Assembly: GCA_023415575.1 (NCBI GenBank) | Contig: JAEZKF010000010.1 | Span: 1-15,352 of the forward strand | Length of the DNA: 15,352 nucleotides | Direction of reading: 5' to 3' | Source: Bacillota bacterium | Lineage (GTDB): Bacteria > Bacillota > Clostridia > Oscillospirales > Ruminococcaceae | In this document: piece by piece, positions 1 to 6,362 of the stretch | Numbering within the stretch: position 1 is the stretch's first letter | Layout of the letters: the number at the start of each line of letters is the position of its first letter | Notes under the pieces: model-generated | Database searches by the model: none | What the model was told of the DNA's origin: nothing | What the model saw: the letters and a program-made list of their open reading frames with translations, nothing else | Translations under genes and position numbers: made by a program

Positions 1-347
1 TTGCCGTTGATGACCACGGGCGGCTCAAAAGACGGCGCAGAAAGAACCTCTGCCTCCTTCAGGCGCACCTCAAAACCTGTTTTGCTCCGAGGCTCCTCCA
101 CGACCTCGCCCAAAACGCGCACCGCCATGCCCTCGCGAAGCTGGGAGAGGGGAAAACGCGCGGTTTCAGGCGCATACACGCATTGAAGCAGGCTCCTTGG
201 TCCGCGTAAAATCACAAACGCAAAGTCCGACATTTCGCGGATCTTGTAAACCATACCGTTTAGACGCACCTCTTGGCCGATGCGGCCACTGAGCGCCTCA
301 AAGCCAAAGGGGGTGTTTTTTTCTTCGTTTGACGCATAGGTCAACAT
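1..347 (-). CDS. aspS: Aspartyl-tRNA synthetase, archaeal/nondiscriminating type (N-terminal part; gene runs off the left edge)
   Basis: About 115 residues are visible, starting MLTYASNEEKNTPFGFEALS. They form an OB-fold anticodon-binding domain: a GRIGQEVRLNGMVYKIREM strand, DFAFVILRG, LLQCVYAPE, then VRVLGEVVEEPRSKTGFEV and EAEVLSAP. This order matches the N-terminus of class IIb aspartyl/asparaginyl-tRNA synthetases, and best the archaeal-type AspRS that many Clostridia use to charge tRNA-Asp and tRNA-Asn. The enzyme would act in the cytoplasm, joining aspartate to tRNA with ATP. The ATG at 345-347 is chosen because AGGAGGA (355-361 on the + strand, read in reverse) lies 7 nt upstream. The catalytic domain lies beyond the window, so AspRS versus AsnRS is inferred from the N-domain only. 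No T-box motif is visible upstream. Confidence 0.75.
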   Translation of the reverse strand, partial: MLTYASNEEKNTPFGFEALSGRIGQEVRLNGMVYKIREMSDFAFVILRGPRSLLQCVYAPETARFPLSQLREGMAVRVLGEVVEEPRSKTGFEVRLKEAEVLSAPSFEPPVVING

Positions 348-478
348 ATGTTTGTCCTCCTGTCGTTTTTGTTGAATAGAGAAAGCATGAAAAACGACCG
401 AACTTCGTCCGTCCCGGCATCATCTTTAACCACACCCATGTAATCCAAATCTGGTCTCCCAAACGCAAAGGCCTCCAT
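341..478 (-). CDS. Possible 45-codon ORF overlapping the aspS start (doubtful)
   Basis: The ORF starts MEAFAFGRPDLDYMGVVKDD and its stop codon overlaps the aspS ATG by a few bases, a layout that can give translational coupling. There is no good Shine-Dalgarno sequence before its ATG. Its first codons are one arm of a 21-bp inverted repeat, so it may simply be translated repeat DNA. I do not recognise the peptide. The reading frame is open upstream for about 14 codons, back to a TGA. Confidence 0.2.
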   Translation of the reverse strand: MEAFAFGRPDLDYMGVVKDDAGTDEVRSFFMLSLFNKNDRRTNIC

Positions 479-560
479 AGCTTTATTGAGGCTGCTCACC
501 GTAGCCCCACTACGCTTTCACAACCTCGCCGCGCTCTGAAGGCCTTTGCGTTTGGGAGAC
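454..560. repeat. 21-bp perfect inverted repeat with a 65-nt loop
   Basis: The left arm 454-474 (GTCTCCCAAACGCAAAGG plus CCT) is the exact reverse complement of 540-560. The 65-nt loop contains smaller complementary pieces, for example CGTAG/CTACG read leftward. The repeat lies in the leader of aspS, so the leftward transcript could fold it into a long hairpin. A MITE-like or other dispersed repeat is one explanation and an RNA regulatory structure is another. There is no T-run next to either arm, so it is not a typical terminator. Confidence 0.7.
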
Positions 561-750
561 TCCTTCGGACCTACACGGCATGATTTGAGGCAATTTCAAG
601 GCGGAGGAGGGCGGCGTAGTTGCGCTATTCCAACCGACAACAACGCAGAAAGTGCCCAAATCATATCGTGTAGGCGGGTTCGGATTACGTGGGTGTGGTT
701 CTGCCGCATACGAACACCTCCTCTCACATTCTGAGCGAAATGGAAATCAA

Positions 751-781
751 AAGACCGCAACGGCAATGCCGGTGCGGTCTT
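751..781 (-). terminator. Rho-independent terminator-like hairpin, leftward
   Basis: The arms 751-764 and 768-781 pair over 14 positions with one mismatch around an AAT loop. Read leftward, the hairpin is followed by TTTTGATTT, a fair U-tract. On the + strand the tail is poor. It sits between the leftward promoter (928-956) and aspS, so it could be an attenuator for that transcript or simply end a short one. Confidence 0.55.
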
Positions 782-861
782 ACAAAGGCGCGGAAGAAGC
801 CACGCAAAAGAGCCACACGGGCACAGCGCTTTTCGCGCCTGACCCGCGGGGCCAGGCGCTG

Positions 862-900
862 TCAATCGGTATCGGAAGTAAGCAGGAGAGCGAATTTCAT
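862..900 (-). CDS. 12-codon leader peptide ORF
   Basis: The ORF encodes MKFALLLTSDTD and stops with TGA. It has AGGAG six bases before its ATG and begins about 20 nt after the predicted start of a strong leftward promoter. Directly after its stop is a GC-rich hairpin region (about 823-860), then the terminator-like hairpin at 751-781. This order (promoter, short well-initiated ORF, alternative hairpins) is typical of translational or transcriptional attenuation. There is no run of regulatory codons, so what would be sensed is unknown. It could also be the start of a decayed gene. Confidence 0.35.
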   Translation of the reverse strand: MKFALLLTSDTD

Positions 901-927
901 AAGGTGCTCCTAAAATGTATTTGCAAC

Positions 928-956
928 ACTATAATATGCAAAACTTACCCTGTCAA
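928..956 (-). promoter_or_regulatory. Strong sigma-A promoter, leftward
   Basis: The leftward strand shows TTGACA (951-956), a 17-nt spacer and TATAGT (928-933). It is the best promoter upstream of aspS and would start RNA near 921, just before the leader ORF. It diverges from the yhfZ-like promoter at 1025-1053. Confidence 0.65.
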
Positions 957-1024
957 GCCCGAATTTTGTGCATTTGGACGAAAAAACAGGTCGTCGCGCG
1001 GTGCGCGCGTGAAACTGGTTATCA

Positions 1025-1053
1025 TGGACAAAGCGGAACACATGTAGTAAAAT
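1025..1053 (+). promoter_or_regulatory. Promoter of the yhfZ-like gene
   Basis: TGGACA (1025-1030), a 17-nt spacer and TAAAAT (1048-1053). The predicted RNA start near 1060 leaves only about 10 nt before the ATG at 1071. That fits the absence of a clear Shine-Dalgarno sequence and suggests a nearly leaderless mRNA. Confidence 0.5.
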
Positions 1054-1070
1054 GAATAAGGCCTTAGCCA

Positions 1071-2021
1071 ATGTTGCATTTGAGAGCCGGAAAGCAGATC
1101 GCCTTGAAAACGGAGCCGTACAAAAAAACGTGGGTTGTTACCACCAAAATCGCGCGCGAGCTGATAAGCCTGCCGGAAGGGGAAAAGCTTCCTACGGTAG
1201 GGTACATCAGCGACGTGCTTTGCACTTCGCACGGCATCGTGCAAAAGGCTCTTCTTATGCTTGAGGAAAGCGGTTGCGTTGAAATGAAAAAGCAGGGCAG
1301 GGGAGGAACGGTGCTCATCAAGAAAAATCCGCCTCTGCTTTTTGAGGCCGCGGGCATCAAGGGCATTACGGGCGCTATGCCGCTCCCTTTGAATACCTGC
1401 TTCGCGGGGCTTGCCACGGGGCTTTATGATGTTTTTTCGAGCTGCCCCGCACCGTTTGGCTTTGCGTTTCTTCACGGCGCGCAAACGCGCGTAGATGCGC
1501 TTTTAAGGGAAACGTACGATTTTGTTGTGGTTTCGCGTGCCGCCGCGATGCTCTTTTTAGAGAGGCACGAAGAGCTTGACCTGCTTGCGGACTATAAAAG
1601 CGTGCAGTATTCCGGCCACTTTGCGCTTTTTATCAACCGCAAAGGCGCCACGAGGCTGCACGATGGATTTACCGTGGGTGTGGATCAGCAGTTTACCGAC
1701 CAAATGATTTTGACCCAGCTTGTTTGCAGCGGCAAAAAGGTGCGCTTTGTTCCAATGGCATATCAACGGGCGTGCAGCGCACTCGTTTCGGGCGAAATCG
1801 AATGTTTGGTTGCCCGTGTGGACGATATCGCCGCTTCGAATATTTTTACCGTGATCCCCCTCGAAACCGACGGGGGGCCTGATATGACGACACCCGCACT
1901 TCTTTGCAACCGCAACGCATTCGGCATGAAAAACATCCTATCCAGCTATTTGGACGAGGGGCGCGTATGCGCCGCACAGCAGACAGTAATGAACCTCACA
2001 AGGGACCCTTGTTTTTATTGA
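1071..2021 (+). CDS. yhfZ: YhfZ-type GntR-family transcriptional regulator
   Basis: The 316-aa protein has an N-terminal winged-helix domain at about residues 25-83 (EGEKLPTVGYISDVLCTSHG, then a GRGGTVLIKK wing). A larger ligand-binding-like domain runs from about 90 to 315 and includes GAMPLPLNTCFAGLATGLYD, YDFVVVSRAAA and GHFALFI. This layout matches YhfZ regulators (GntR-like HTH plus YhfZ C-terminal domain). E. coli YhfZ sits in a phosphotriesterase-related cluster. Here no such enzymes are adjacent, so its targets are unknown. An in-frame stop just upstream limits the start to ATG 1071 or nearby codons, and no good Shine-Dalgarno sequence precedes it. It is divergent from the aspS leader promoter and may bind between the two promoters, where a CGCGCG/GCGCGCG palindrome lies near 994-1009. 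Confidence 0.75.
   Translation: MLHLRAGKQIALKTEPYKKTWVVTTKIARELISLPEGEKLPTVGYISDVLCTSHGIVQKALLMLEESGCVEMKKQGRGGTVLIKKNPPLLFEAAGIKGITGAMPLPLNTCFAGLATGLYDVFSSCPAPFGFAFLHGAQTRVDALLRETYDFVVVSRAAAMLFLERHEELDLLADYKSVQYSGHFALFINRKGATRLHDGFTVGVDQQFTDQMILTQLVCSGKKVRFVPMAYQRACSALVSGEIECLVARVDDIAASNIFTVIPLETDGGPDMTTPALLCNRNAFGMKNILSSYLDEGRVCAAQQTVMNLTRDPCFY
1999..2016 (+). terminator. Small hairpin plus T-run at the end of the yhfZ-like gene
   Basis: CAAGG (1999-2003) pairs with CCTTG (2007-2011) and is followed by TTTTT (2012-2016). It overlaps the last codons of the regulator gene. The stem is only 5 bp, so termination would be weak. Confidence 0.35.
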
Positions 2022-2070
2022 TGCAACGCCCATCGGCCGCCTTTTGGTTACGTTTTCCGCGCGAAATTTG

Positions 2071-2099
2071 TTGACGGAGAGCGAGGTAAAACCTATACT
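2071..2099 (+). promoter_or_regulatory. Promoter of the SCP2-like gene
   Basis: TTGACG (2071-2076), a 17-nt spacer and TATACT (2094-2099). The predicted start is near 2106, giving a leader of about 60 nt before the ATG at 2169. It indicates that the small gene is transcribed separately from the yhfZ-like gene. Confidence 0.6.
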
Positions 2100-2168
2100 G
2101 AAAGATGTGCGGTATTGCAGCTTTTCGGCTGAAACGCTTCACCGATACCGCCGATGGAGGCACCTCGT

Positions 2169-2555
2169 ATGGAAACCGTTCAATACCTTTCATCCTCTTG
2201 GGCAAACGCCGTGGAGCAGGCACTTACAAAGAGCCCCATGGGCAACCTCACCGCCGCCGCAACCTTTTACCACCACCGCACCCCCTCGGGAAAAGATCAA
2301 TACCTGTACCTGAGCTACCGAGGTGGCGCGTTTGAGCGGCTCGTACTCGGCGAGGGAAACGGCCCCGAAGCAACCTTCTGCCTCAGCGGCGACTATGCCG
2401 TATACGCGGAGGTTTTGCGCGGCGCCATGGATGCCGCGCGCGCAATTTCCACGGGCAAGCTGAAGCTTAAGGGAAACCTCTTGCAAATCATGCGCCTCAC
2501 GCCGTTTATTCATGTGCTTACCGATGCGCTTAGCGCCGTTCCCACCAGCTTTTAA
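2169..2555 (+). CDS. SCP2 sterol-binding-fold protein (128 aa)
   Basis: The protein has the SCP2-like pattern: a central FCLSGDYAVYAEVLRG segment (about residues 70-85), then STGKLKLKGNLLQIMRL (about 94-110). This is the hallmark "TGKLKIKGD...KL" end of small bacterial SCP2-domain proteins, which bind lipids or other hydrophobic ligands in a cytoplasmic pocket. It is a single domain of about the usual size, with no signal peptide or membrane segment. The ATG at 2169 is preferred over the one at 2154 because GGAGG (2156-2160) lies 8 nt upstream of it. It has its own promoter. The cellular ligand is unknown. Confidence 0.7.
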   Translation: METVQYLSSSWANAVEQALTKSPMGNLTAAATFYHHRTPSGKDQYLYLSYRGGAFERLVLGEGNGPEATFCLSGDYAVYAEVLRGAMDAARAISTGKLKLKGNLLQIMRLTPFIHVLTDALSAVPTSF

Positions 2556-2603
2556 TGCCGCTCGATTGTGAAAATTCTCGCTGCTTCAGCATAGGTGTGT
2601 ACC

Positions 2604-2633
2604 TTGACACGCCCTCTTTGGTTCTGATATAAT
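2604..2633 (+). promoter_or_regulatory. Promoter of the tRNA-Ser pair
   Basis: Consensus TTGACA (2604-2609), an 18-nt spacer and consensus TATAAT (2628-2633). Transcription would start near 2640, just ahead of the first tRNA, as expected for a stable RNA operon. Confidence 0.75.
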
Positions 2634-2645
2634 AACGCTTGCTGA

Positions 2646-2734
2646 GGAGAGATGTCCGAGTGGTTTATGGAGCTGGTCTTGAAAACCAGTGATGCTGCAA
2701 GGCACCGGGGGTTCGAATCCCTCTCTCTCCGCCA
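2646..2734 (+). tRNA. tRNA-Ser (anticodon UGA)
   Basis: The acceptor stem GGAGAGA pairs with the 3' TCTCTCC, followed by discriminator G and an encoded CCA (2732-2734). The anticodon stem CTGGT/ACCAG encloses loop CTTGAAA with anticodon TGA at 2680-2682, reading UCN codons. A long variable arm, as in class II tRNAs, lies between the anticodon stem and the T arm (GGGTTCGAATCCC). Confidence 0.95.
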
Positions 2735-2760
2735 ATGAAAGCGAATTCAATTTTATAGAT

Positions 2761-2852
2761 GGAGAAGTACCCAAGTGGCTAAAGGGGCTCCCCTGCTAAG
2801 GGAGTAGGCTGGGGTAACTGGCGCGAGGGTTCAAATCCCTCCTTCTCCGCCA
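2761..2852 (+). tRNA. tRNA-Ser (anticodon GCU)
   Basis: The acceptor stem GGAGAAG pairs with CTTCTCC, followed by discriminator G and an encoded CCA (2850-2852). The anticodon stem CTCCC/GGGAG encloses loop CTGCTAA with anticodon GCT at 2795-2797, reading AGC/AGU. A long variable arm marks it as a serine tRNA. It is the last core gene before the mobile region. Confidence 0.95.
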
Positions 2853-2865
2853 CCACATACTGTAC

Positions 2866-2901
2866 GATTACCCGATGTTACCGCATCGGGTAATCATTTT
2901 T
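2866..2901 (+). terminator. Terminator of the tRNA-Ser operon
   Basis: A perfect 12-bp stem (2866-2877 with 2884-2895, loop TTACCG) is followed by ATTTTT. The T-run overlaps the stop codon of the leftward recombinase. Read leftward the hairpin lacks a U-tract, so it mainly serves the tRNAs. It lies where the left element boundary must be. Confidence 0.85.
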
Positions 2902-4492
2902 ATGCGGCGACGTTTCCGGCAAACCGATATACTATGGTGATCTTTTGCTGAAGAGTTCCGTTGTTTAGCGTCCTCTCTCCAACCTCAATACGCTCGATCA
3001 GCGCAATTAGTGTATCACGGTCAAGTGCTTCGATTTTGGTATATTGCTTTATCAGCCTTGTCCAGTCCAGCAAGTTTTCGCGCTTGGTTTCAAGCTCCGC
3101 CAATACGACACTTAAGTTCGAGATGATGCTCCGCAAGCTCTCTTGTTCTTTCTCATACTTTTGCATCATCATTTTAAAGAGTGCATCAGGGATGTTCCCT
3201 TTTGCCTTTTCTTCAAACAATTTGTGTGCAAGCTCAATAACCGATGCTTCTTTGGAGGAAGCGGAACGCATTCGTTTACGCACATCGTCAAGTTTACTAT
3301 CCTTCTGTGCGCTCTTAAGCCCTTCAAGCCGCTCTATAACCTTTATTTCATCATGTTCGACTAACACAGCATTTTGCTGGATGTCTGCCAACACGGCGTC
3401 ATAGAGCGCGTCGTAGCTAATCGTATGCGGCGAACACGCACGGCTGCCGTGAACATTGTATCTGCTGCACCTATACTTGTTGACCGAGAATGACATGGCA
3501 GAACCGCACTGCTCACAGAATGCTACTCCGGCAAAGAGGCTTAACGTTCCTGATGCGGATGTGCGTACGCGATGCTGCTTATGCGACTTACCCAAGTCAT
3601 GTGCTTTTTGCCAAAGGGCCTCATCAATGATTGGCTCATGCGTGTTTTTTACGATAACCCATTCATCTTCAGGCACAACAAGCCTGATTTTCGATTTGTA
3701 TGATAGTGATTTCCTTTTACATTGAGCCATGTGGCCGCAGTATACGATGTTTTTCATGAGTTGCCTAATGGTGTTAGCATTCCAGGAGAGGGATTCATTC
3801 GCAGGACATGCCTTTTGCTGGTTACGATAATAGTAGCCGCGAGGCGACAAAACGGTTTCTGAATTTAACAGATCGGCAATGCTACGCATTGAAACCCCGC
3901 TTGTATAGAGATGGAAAATTCTCTTAACAATGTCGGCCTGCTCGGCATCTACTTCAAGCACATGCTTATCCGCAACTGAACGCTTAAACCCGAACGGCGG
4001 TACGCTTCCAAGAAATTTCCCTTGTTTTGCATAAGTCCGTTTTGCTGACTTCGTTTTGCCGGAAATGTCTTTGGCGTACATCTCATTAAAAACGTTTTTA
4101 AATGGCGTAATATCATCTTCACCTTTTGCGGTGTCAAAGTTGTCGTTCACCGCTATGAAGCGAACACGACGTTCCGGAAAGTATTCTTCGAGATAGTATC
4201 CTGCCTTTGCATAGTTCCTGCCAAAACGGGATAAATCTCTTACGACAATGCAATTCACCTTACCTTTATCAATATCCCTTATCAGGCGCATAAAGTCAGG
4301 CCGCGCATCGAAGTTCGTTCCGGAATAGCCATCATCCTTATAAGTATCGACTAAAGTCCAGCCCCTCTCAGTAATATAGTCCGTGATCATAGTTTCTTGC
4401 CCTTTGATGCTCGTACTGGCATCGTCCTTCTTGTCATCTTCCCTTGAAAGACGGCAATAAACTGCGGCAAGAATTTCGTTGGGTGCTTTCAC
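2900..4492 (-). CDS. Large serine recombinase (site-specific integrase)
   Basis: The 530-aa protein has an N-terminal resolvase domain (about 8-150) with the motif VYCRLS, whose Ser16 is the predicted nucleophile, and VVRDLSRFGRNY (about 83-94). A recombinase domain follows (about 165-285), then a zinc ribbon with Cys326, Cys329, Cys342 and Cys353. A charged coiled coil spans about 380-470. The DUF4368-like tail (ALIERIEVGER...KITIVYRFAG) is typical of clostridial transposon and ICE recombinases. It would cut and join att sites to integrate or excise the element. The GTG at 4490-4492 is chosen because GGAGG lies 8 nt before it; a TTG at 4507 would place that Shine-Dalgarno sequence inside the gene. 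The ORF looks intact. Its 3' end is 48 nt from the tRNA-Ser gene. Confidence 0.9.
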   Translation of the reverse strand: MKAPNEILAAVYCRLSREDDKKDDASTSIKGQETMITDYITERGWTLVDTYKDDGYSGTNFDARPDFMRLIRDIDKGKVNCIVVRDLSRFGRNYAKAGYYLEEYFPERRVRFIAVNDNFDTAKGEDDITPFKNVFNEMYAKDISGKTKSAKRTYAKQGKFLGSVPPFGFKRSVADKHVLEVDAEQADIVKRIFHLYTSGVSMRSIADLLNSETVLSPRGYYYRNQQKACPANESLSWNANTIRQLMKNIVYCGHMAQCKRKSLSYKSKIRLVVPEDEWVIVKNTHEPIIDEALWQKAHDLGKSHKQHRVRTSASGTLSLFAGVAFCEQCGSAMSFSVNKYRCSRYNVHGSRACSPHTISYDALYDAVLADIQQNAVLVEHDEIKVIERLEGLKSAQKDSKLDDVRKRMRSASSKEASVIELAHKLFEEKAKGNIPDALFKMMMQKYEKEQESLRSIISNLSVVLAELETKRENLLDWTRLIKQYTKIEALDRDTLIALIERIEVGERTLNNGTLQQKITIVYRFAGNVAA

Positions 4493-4579
4493 TACACAAA
4501 CCTCCAATCATAAAGTGAAGCATCTCCAAGGCACTGTTATCACGAAAACTATAAAACAGTGGGAGAATCTAGTCAAACT

Positions 4580-4750
4580 TTAAACCTTTGCCGAACCGGC
4601 CTCTATTTTCATCTTTGCAATCGAGAATATTGCTTCTGAAAGTGAGTATGTTCCGGCAAAGGCACGATTTACAATTATTTGTGGGGAAGCTTTTTTGCTC
4701 TTGGATTTTAAGGGGAGGCTGGCCATGTTGGATTTTGCGGTTTCTTTCAT
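4580..4750 (-). CDS. Small 56-aa protein encoded upstream of the recombinase
   Basis: The ORF starts MKETAKSNMASLPLKSKSKK. It has a near-perfect Shine-Dalgarno sequence (AAAGGAGG, + strand 4757-4764) six bases before the ATG. The N-terminal third is basic and the rest (VNRAFAGTYSLSEAIFSIAK) looks like a short beta strand followed by a helix. Small ORFs of this size often precede serine recombinase genes in clostridial elements; TnpW of Tn4451-type elements is one example, but I cannot claim homology. It lies 87 nt upstream of the recombinase in the same direction and could share its mRNA. Function unknown. Confidence 0.6.
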   Translation of the reverse strand: MKETAKSNMASLPLKSKSKKASPQIIVNRAFAGTYSLSEAIFSIAKMKIEAGSAKV

Positions 4751-5134
4751 TTCTGGCCTCCTTTAGTATCACGGATGAATGTGTGTTATGCAACGTAAAT
4801 GCTAGGAAAAGAAAGATCATCATTCTCCCGCCCTTGCGGACGCCTATCCTAAACCCAAGTACCGTGTGAAATGCCATATTTCATCACGCATGCTTGCGAT
4901 GAATCCCCACCTTCTCTCGGGTCGGGCTACACCATGGGACTTAACCTCAGCTGTGTAGGGGTACCATTATACAGTAGAGAATGATGCTATAGATCGTTAG
5001 CTATTTCAATGTCCATCCCGCGCCGCTATGGGCAGGTAGTAAAGGTGCAAAAGCTGTCGCATGAAAACTATTGACAACAGCAGCGGAGAATTTATACTAA
5101 AATGTGATAATCACATTTTGGTAACATTGAGTTA
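4751..5134. other. Non-coding control region between the recombinase unit and the HTH genes
   Basis: No convincing gene here; overlapping open frames at 4569-4877 and 4588-4869 are unsupported. Leftward promoter candidates for the recombinase unit are TTGCAT with a 17-nt spacer and GATACT just before the 56-aa gene, and a lone TATAAT (4966-4971). The right end holds a rightward promoter and a palindrome (5071-5119), described separately. Confidence 0.4.
5071..5119 (+). promoter_or_regulatory. Rightward promoter with an adjoining 21-bp palindromic operator
   Basis: TTGACA (5071-5076), a 16-nt spacer and TATACT (5093-5098) are followed immediately by a perfect inverted repeat at 5099-5119, AAAATGTGAT and ATCACATTTT around one central base. 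A dimeric HTH repressor bound there would cover the RNA start site. Transcription would run antisense through the small HTH gene at 5135-5332 towards the XRE gene at 5492. The palindrome could also act as a weak AU-rich terminator for the leftward HTH gene. Confidence 0.6.
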
Positions 5135-5332
5135 CTATGCTTCGTATTCTATTCCTAAGTAGTCACATATTTTTTTTCGCGCTTTTTCGCTTGCAATAAA
5201 TCCTGTAATAACTGAACAAACATAGTTCTCAGAAAGGTGAATTGCCTCACCCAATTCCACGTTTCCAATATCCTTATCAATCATGGCCTTTTTGATGGTC
5301 TTTTTTATCTGAGCCCAATTATAGTTTTTCAT
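5135..5332 (-). CDS. Small Cro/CI-like HTH protein (65 aa)
   Basis: The protein is almost all helix-turn-helix: VELGEAIHLSENYVCSVITG (about residues 25-44), then KICDYLGIEYE. It resembles small phage and ICE repressors in which helices 2 and 3 contact DNA. The ATG at 5330-5332 is chosen because AAGGGGA lies 6 nt upstream; a longer start at 5359 has no such site. A leftward promoter (TTGCAT 5392-5397, 17-nt spacer, TAAATC 5369-5374) would drive it, divergent from the XRE gene. It may bind the palindrome just past its 3' end or sites between the divergent promoters, and could govern recombinase or cargo expression. Confidence 0.6.
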   Translation of the reverse strand: MKNYNWAQIKKTIKKAMIDKDIGNVELGEAIHLSENYVCSVITGFIASEKARKKICDYLGIEYEA

Positions 5333-5368
5333 AGCAAATCCCCTTACCAAAGCATTCACACAACGGAT

Positions 5369-5442
5369 GATTTATGATAAAATAACCTAATATGCAATGA
5401 GTAACAATAATGTTAAGAAATACTTATATGTATCATTATAAT
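5369..5442. promoter_or_regulatory. Divergent promoters of the two HTH genes
   Basis: Leftward: TTGCAT (5392-5397), 17-nt spacer, TAAATC (5369-5374). Rightward: TTAAGA (5413-5418), 18-nt spacer, consensus TATAAT (5437-5442). An imperfect palindrome, ATACTTATATGTAT (near 5420-5433), lies in the rightward spacer and is a candidate operator for either HTH protein. Confidence 0.5.
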
Positions 5443-5491
5443 ACGCATAAACGGATTTGTAAATACATAGTTACGAATCGTCGGAGGCCGT

Positions 5492-5866
5492 ATGACTATT
5501 GGTGAGAGAATTGCGGAGTTGCTTGTTTCAAAGAGCCTGAGAGAAATAGATTTAGCCCGCCATTTAGGTACACGGCAAAGCACTGTACAAGGGTGGACTA
5601 AGCTTGGACGTAGCCCAAGTGCGGATTTTATAATACCTATATGCGAATTTTTCAACATATCGCCAAGCTATTTGCTCGTCGGACATGAAATAGAGCCGCC
5701 CACTACGGAGCAGCTCAAAGAATGGATAGATAAAGATGGAAATCAAGTTATTGCTTCGGATGAAGAAGCAGAGCTTGCAAGGCTGCGTATAAATGAAGCT
5801 TTGACAAAGCGAATTGAGGAAGTTGTTCAGGAGGCATTGAAAGATCGGGAAAGCAAGAAAGATTAA
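5492..5866 (+). CDS. XRE-family transcriptional regulator (124 aa)
   Basis: The N-terminal XRE domain covers about residues 3-62: IGERIAELL, a first helix pair with LREIDLARHLGTRQSTVQGW, then a hydrophobic PICEFFNISPSYLLVG ending. The remaining 60 residues are charged and helical (EEAELARLRINEALTKRIEE), possibly for dimerisation. GGAGG lies 4 nt before the ATG. It faces away from the 65-aa HTH gene, an arrangement like paired repressors in prophages and ICEs. It is the regulator nearest to the cargo-1 operon, so control of that operon is plausible but not shown. Confidence 0.8.
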   Translation: MTIGERIAELLVSKSLREIDLARHLGTRQSTVQGWTKLGRSPSADFIIPICEFFNISPSYLLVGHEIEPPTTEQLKEWIDKDGNQVIASDEEAELARLRINEALTKRIEEVVQEALKDRESKKD

Positions 5867-6086
5867 CATATAGATAATCTTTTGTTTCACAAATGAGGAT
5901 TTGACATTGTACATTGCATGTAAAGTAGATAACCGGTTTCATTAAGTCCTCCCAAAAATAAAATATGCTCCCCATATAACTGGAGGGCATAATAAAAACG
6001 CGAATTGTCGACAAAATATTATTATATAATGATAGCCCGACATAAATACGGCGCTAGGATTCAGAGTTTTTCATGACGGCATAATT

Positions 6087-6120
6087 ACTAGGCTCTGCGC
6101 ATTAAATGCGGGAGCCTAGT
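6087..6120 (+). terminator. Hairpin, probable terminator
   Basis: ACTAGGCTC (6087-6095) pairs with GAGCCTAGT (6112-6120), with an inner CGCAT/ATGCG stem around TAA. The tail TTCGTT is only partly U-rich. It could end the XRE transcript or a short RNA started near 5938 or 6037. Confidence 0.5.
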
Positions 6121-6362
6121 TTCGTTATCATGTTTCCTGTAAAGGCACTAGCTTGTTATATCAGGACTATTTATCGGTATATGGCAAGGAAATCGTAGCG
6201 AAACCCATAAATTGCCATTTTATGTTGAAATTTATCCATAATTATCATATTATTTTAAAAGATTATTAAGCATTGAGCAACTCCAGTTGAAGCAATAATG
6301 GAAAACAAAATGATGAATCCTTGATAGATCTGCTTTAATGTTGCGCCAATTGTTAATTATAT

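Larger units (their letters stand above)
348..1070. other. Long non-coding region between aspS and the yhfZ-like gene
   Basis: About 720 nt hold no convincing full-length gene. The stretch carries, right to left, a rightward promoter for the yhfZ-like gene, a strong leftward promoter, a 12-codon leader ORF, a GC-rich hairpin around 823-860, a terminator-like hairpin (751-781) and a 21-bp inverted repeat (454-560). Open frames across it have no Shine-Dalgarno sequences and no recognisable domains. The stretch 454-750 reads like a dispersed intergenic repeat, but one window cannot prove that. Confidence 0.6.

Noticed and set aside
348..930. T-box riboswitch for aspS
   Set aside because: I looked for the conserved T-box bulge sequence and a specifier loop on the leftward strand and found neither.
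652..1047. Rightward open frame of 131 codons between aspS and the yhfZ-like gene
   Set aside because: It has no Shine-Dalgarno sequence or recognisable domain and crosses the terminator-like hairpin and both promoters, so it is non-coding.
945..1484. Leftward open frame of 179 codons over the start of the yhfZ-like gene
   Set aside because: It lies opposite a gene with clear domains, has a low-complexity basic composition and no Shine-Dalgarno sequence, and it covers two good promoters.
4569..4877. Overlapping open frames of 102 and 93 codons on opposite strands
   Set aside because: Neither has a Shine-Dalgarno sequence. The 56-aa ORF in another frame has a near-perfect one and better fits the start of the recombinase unit.
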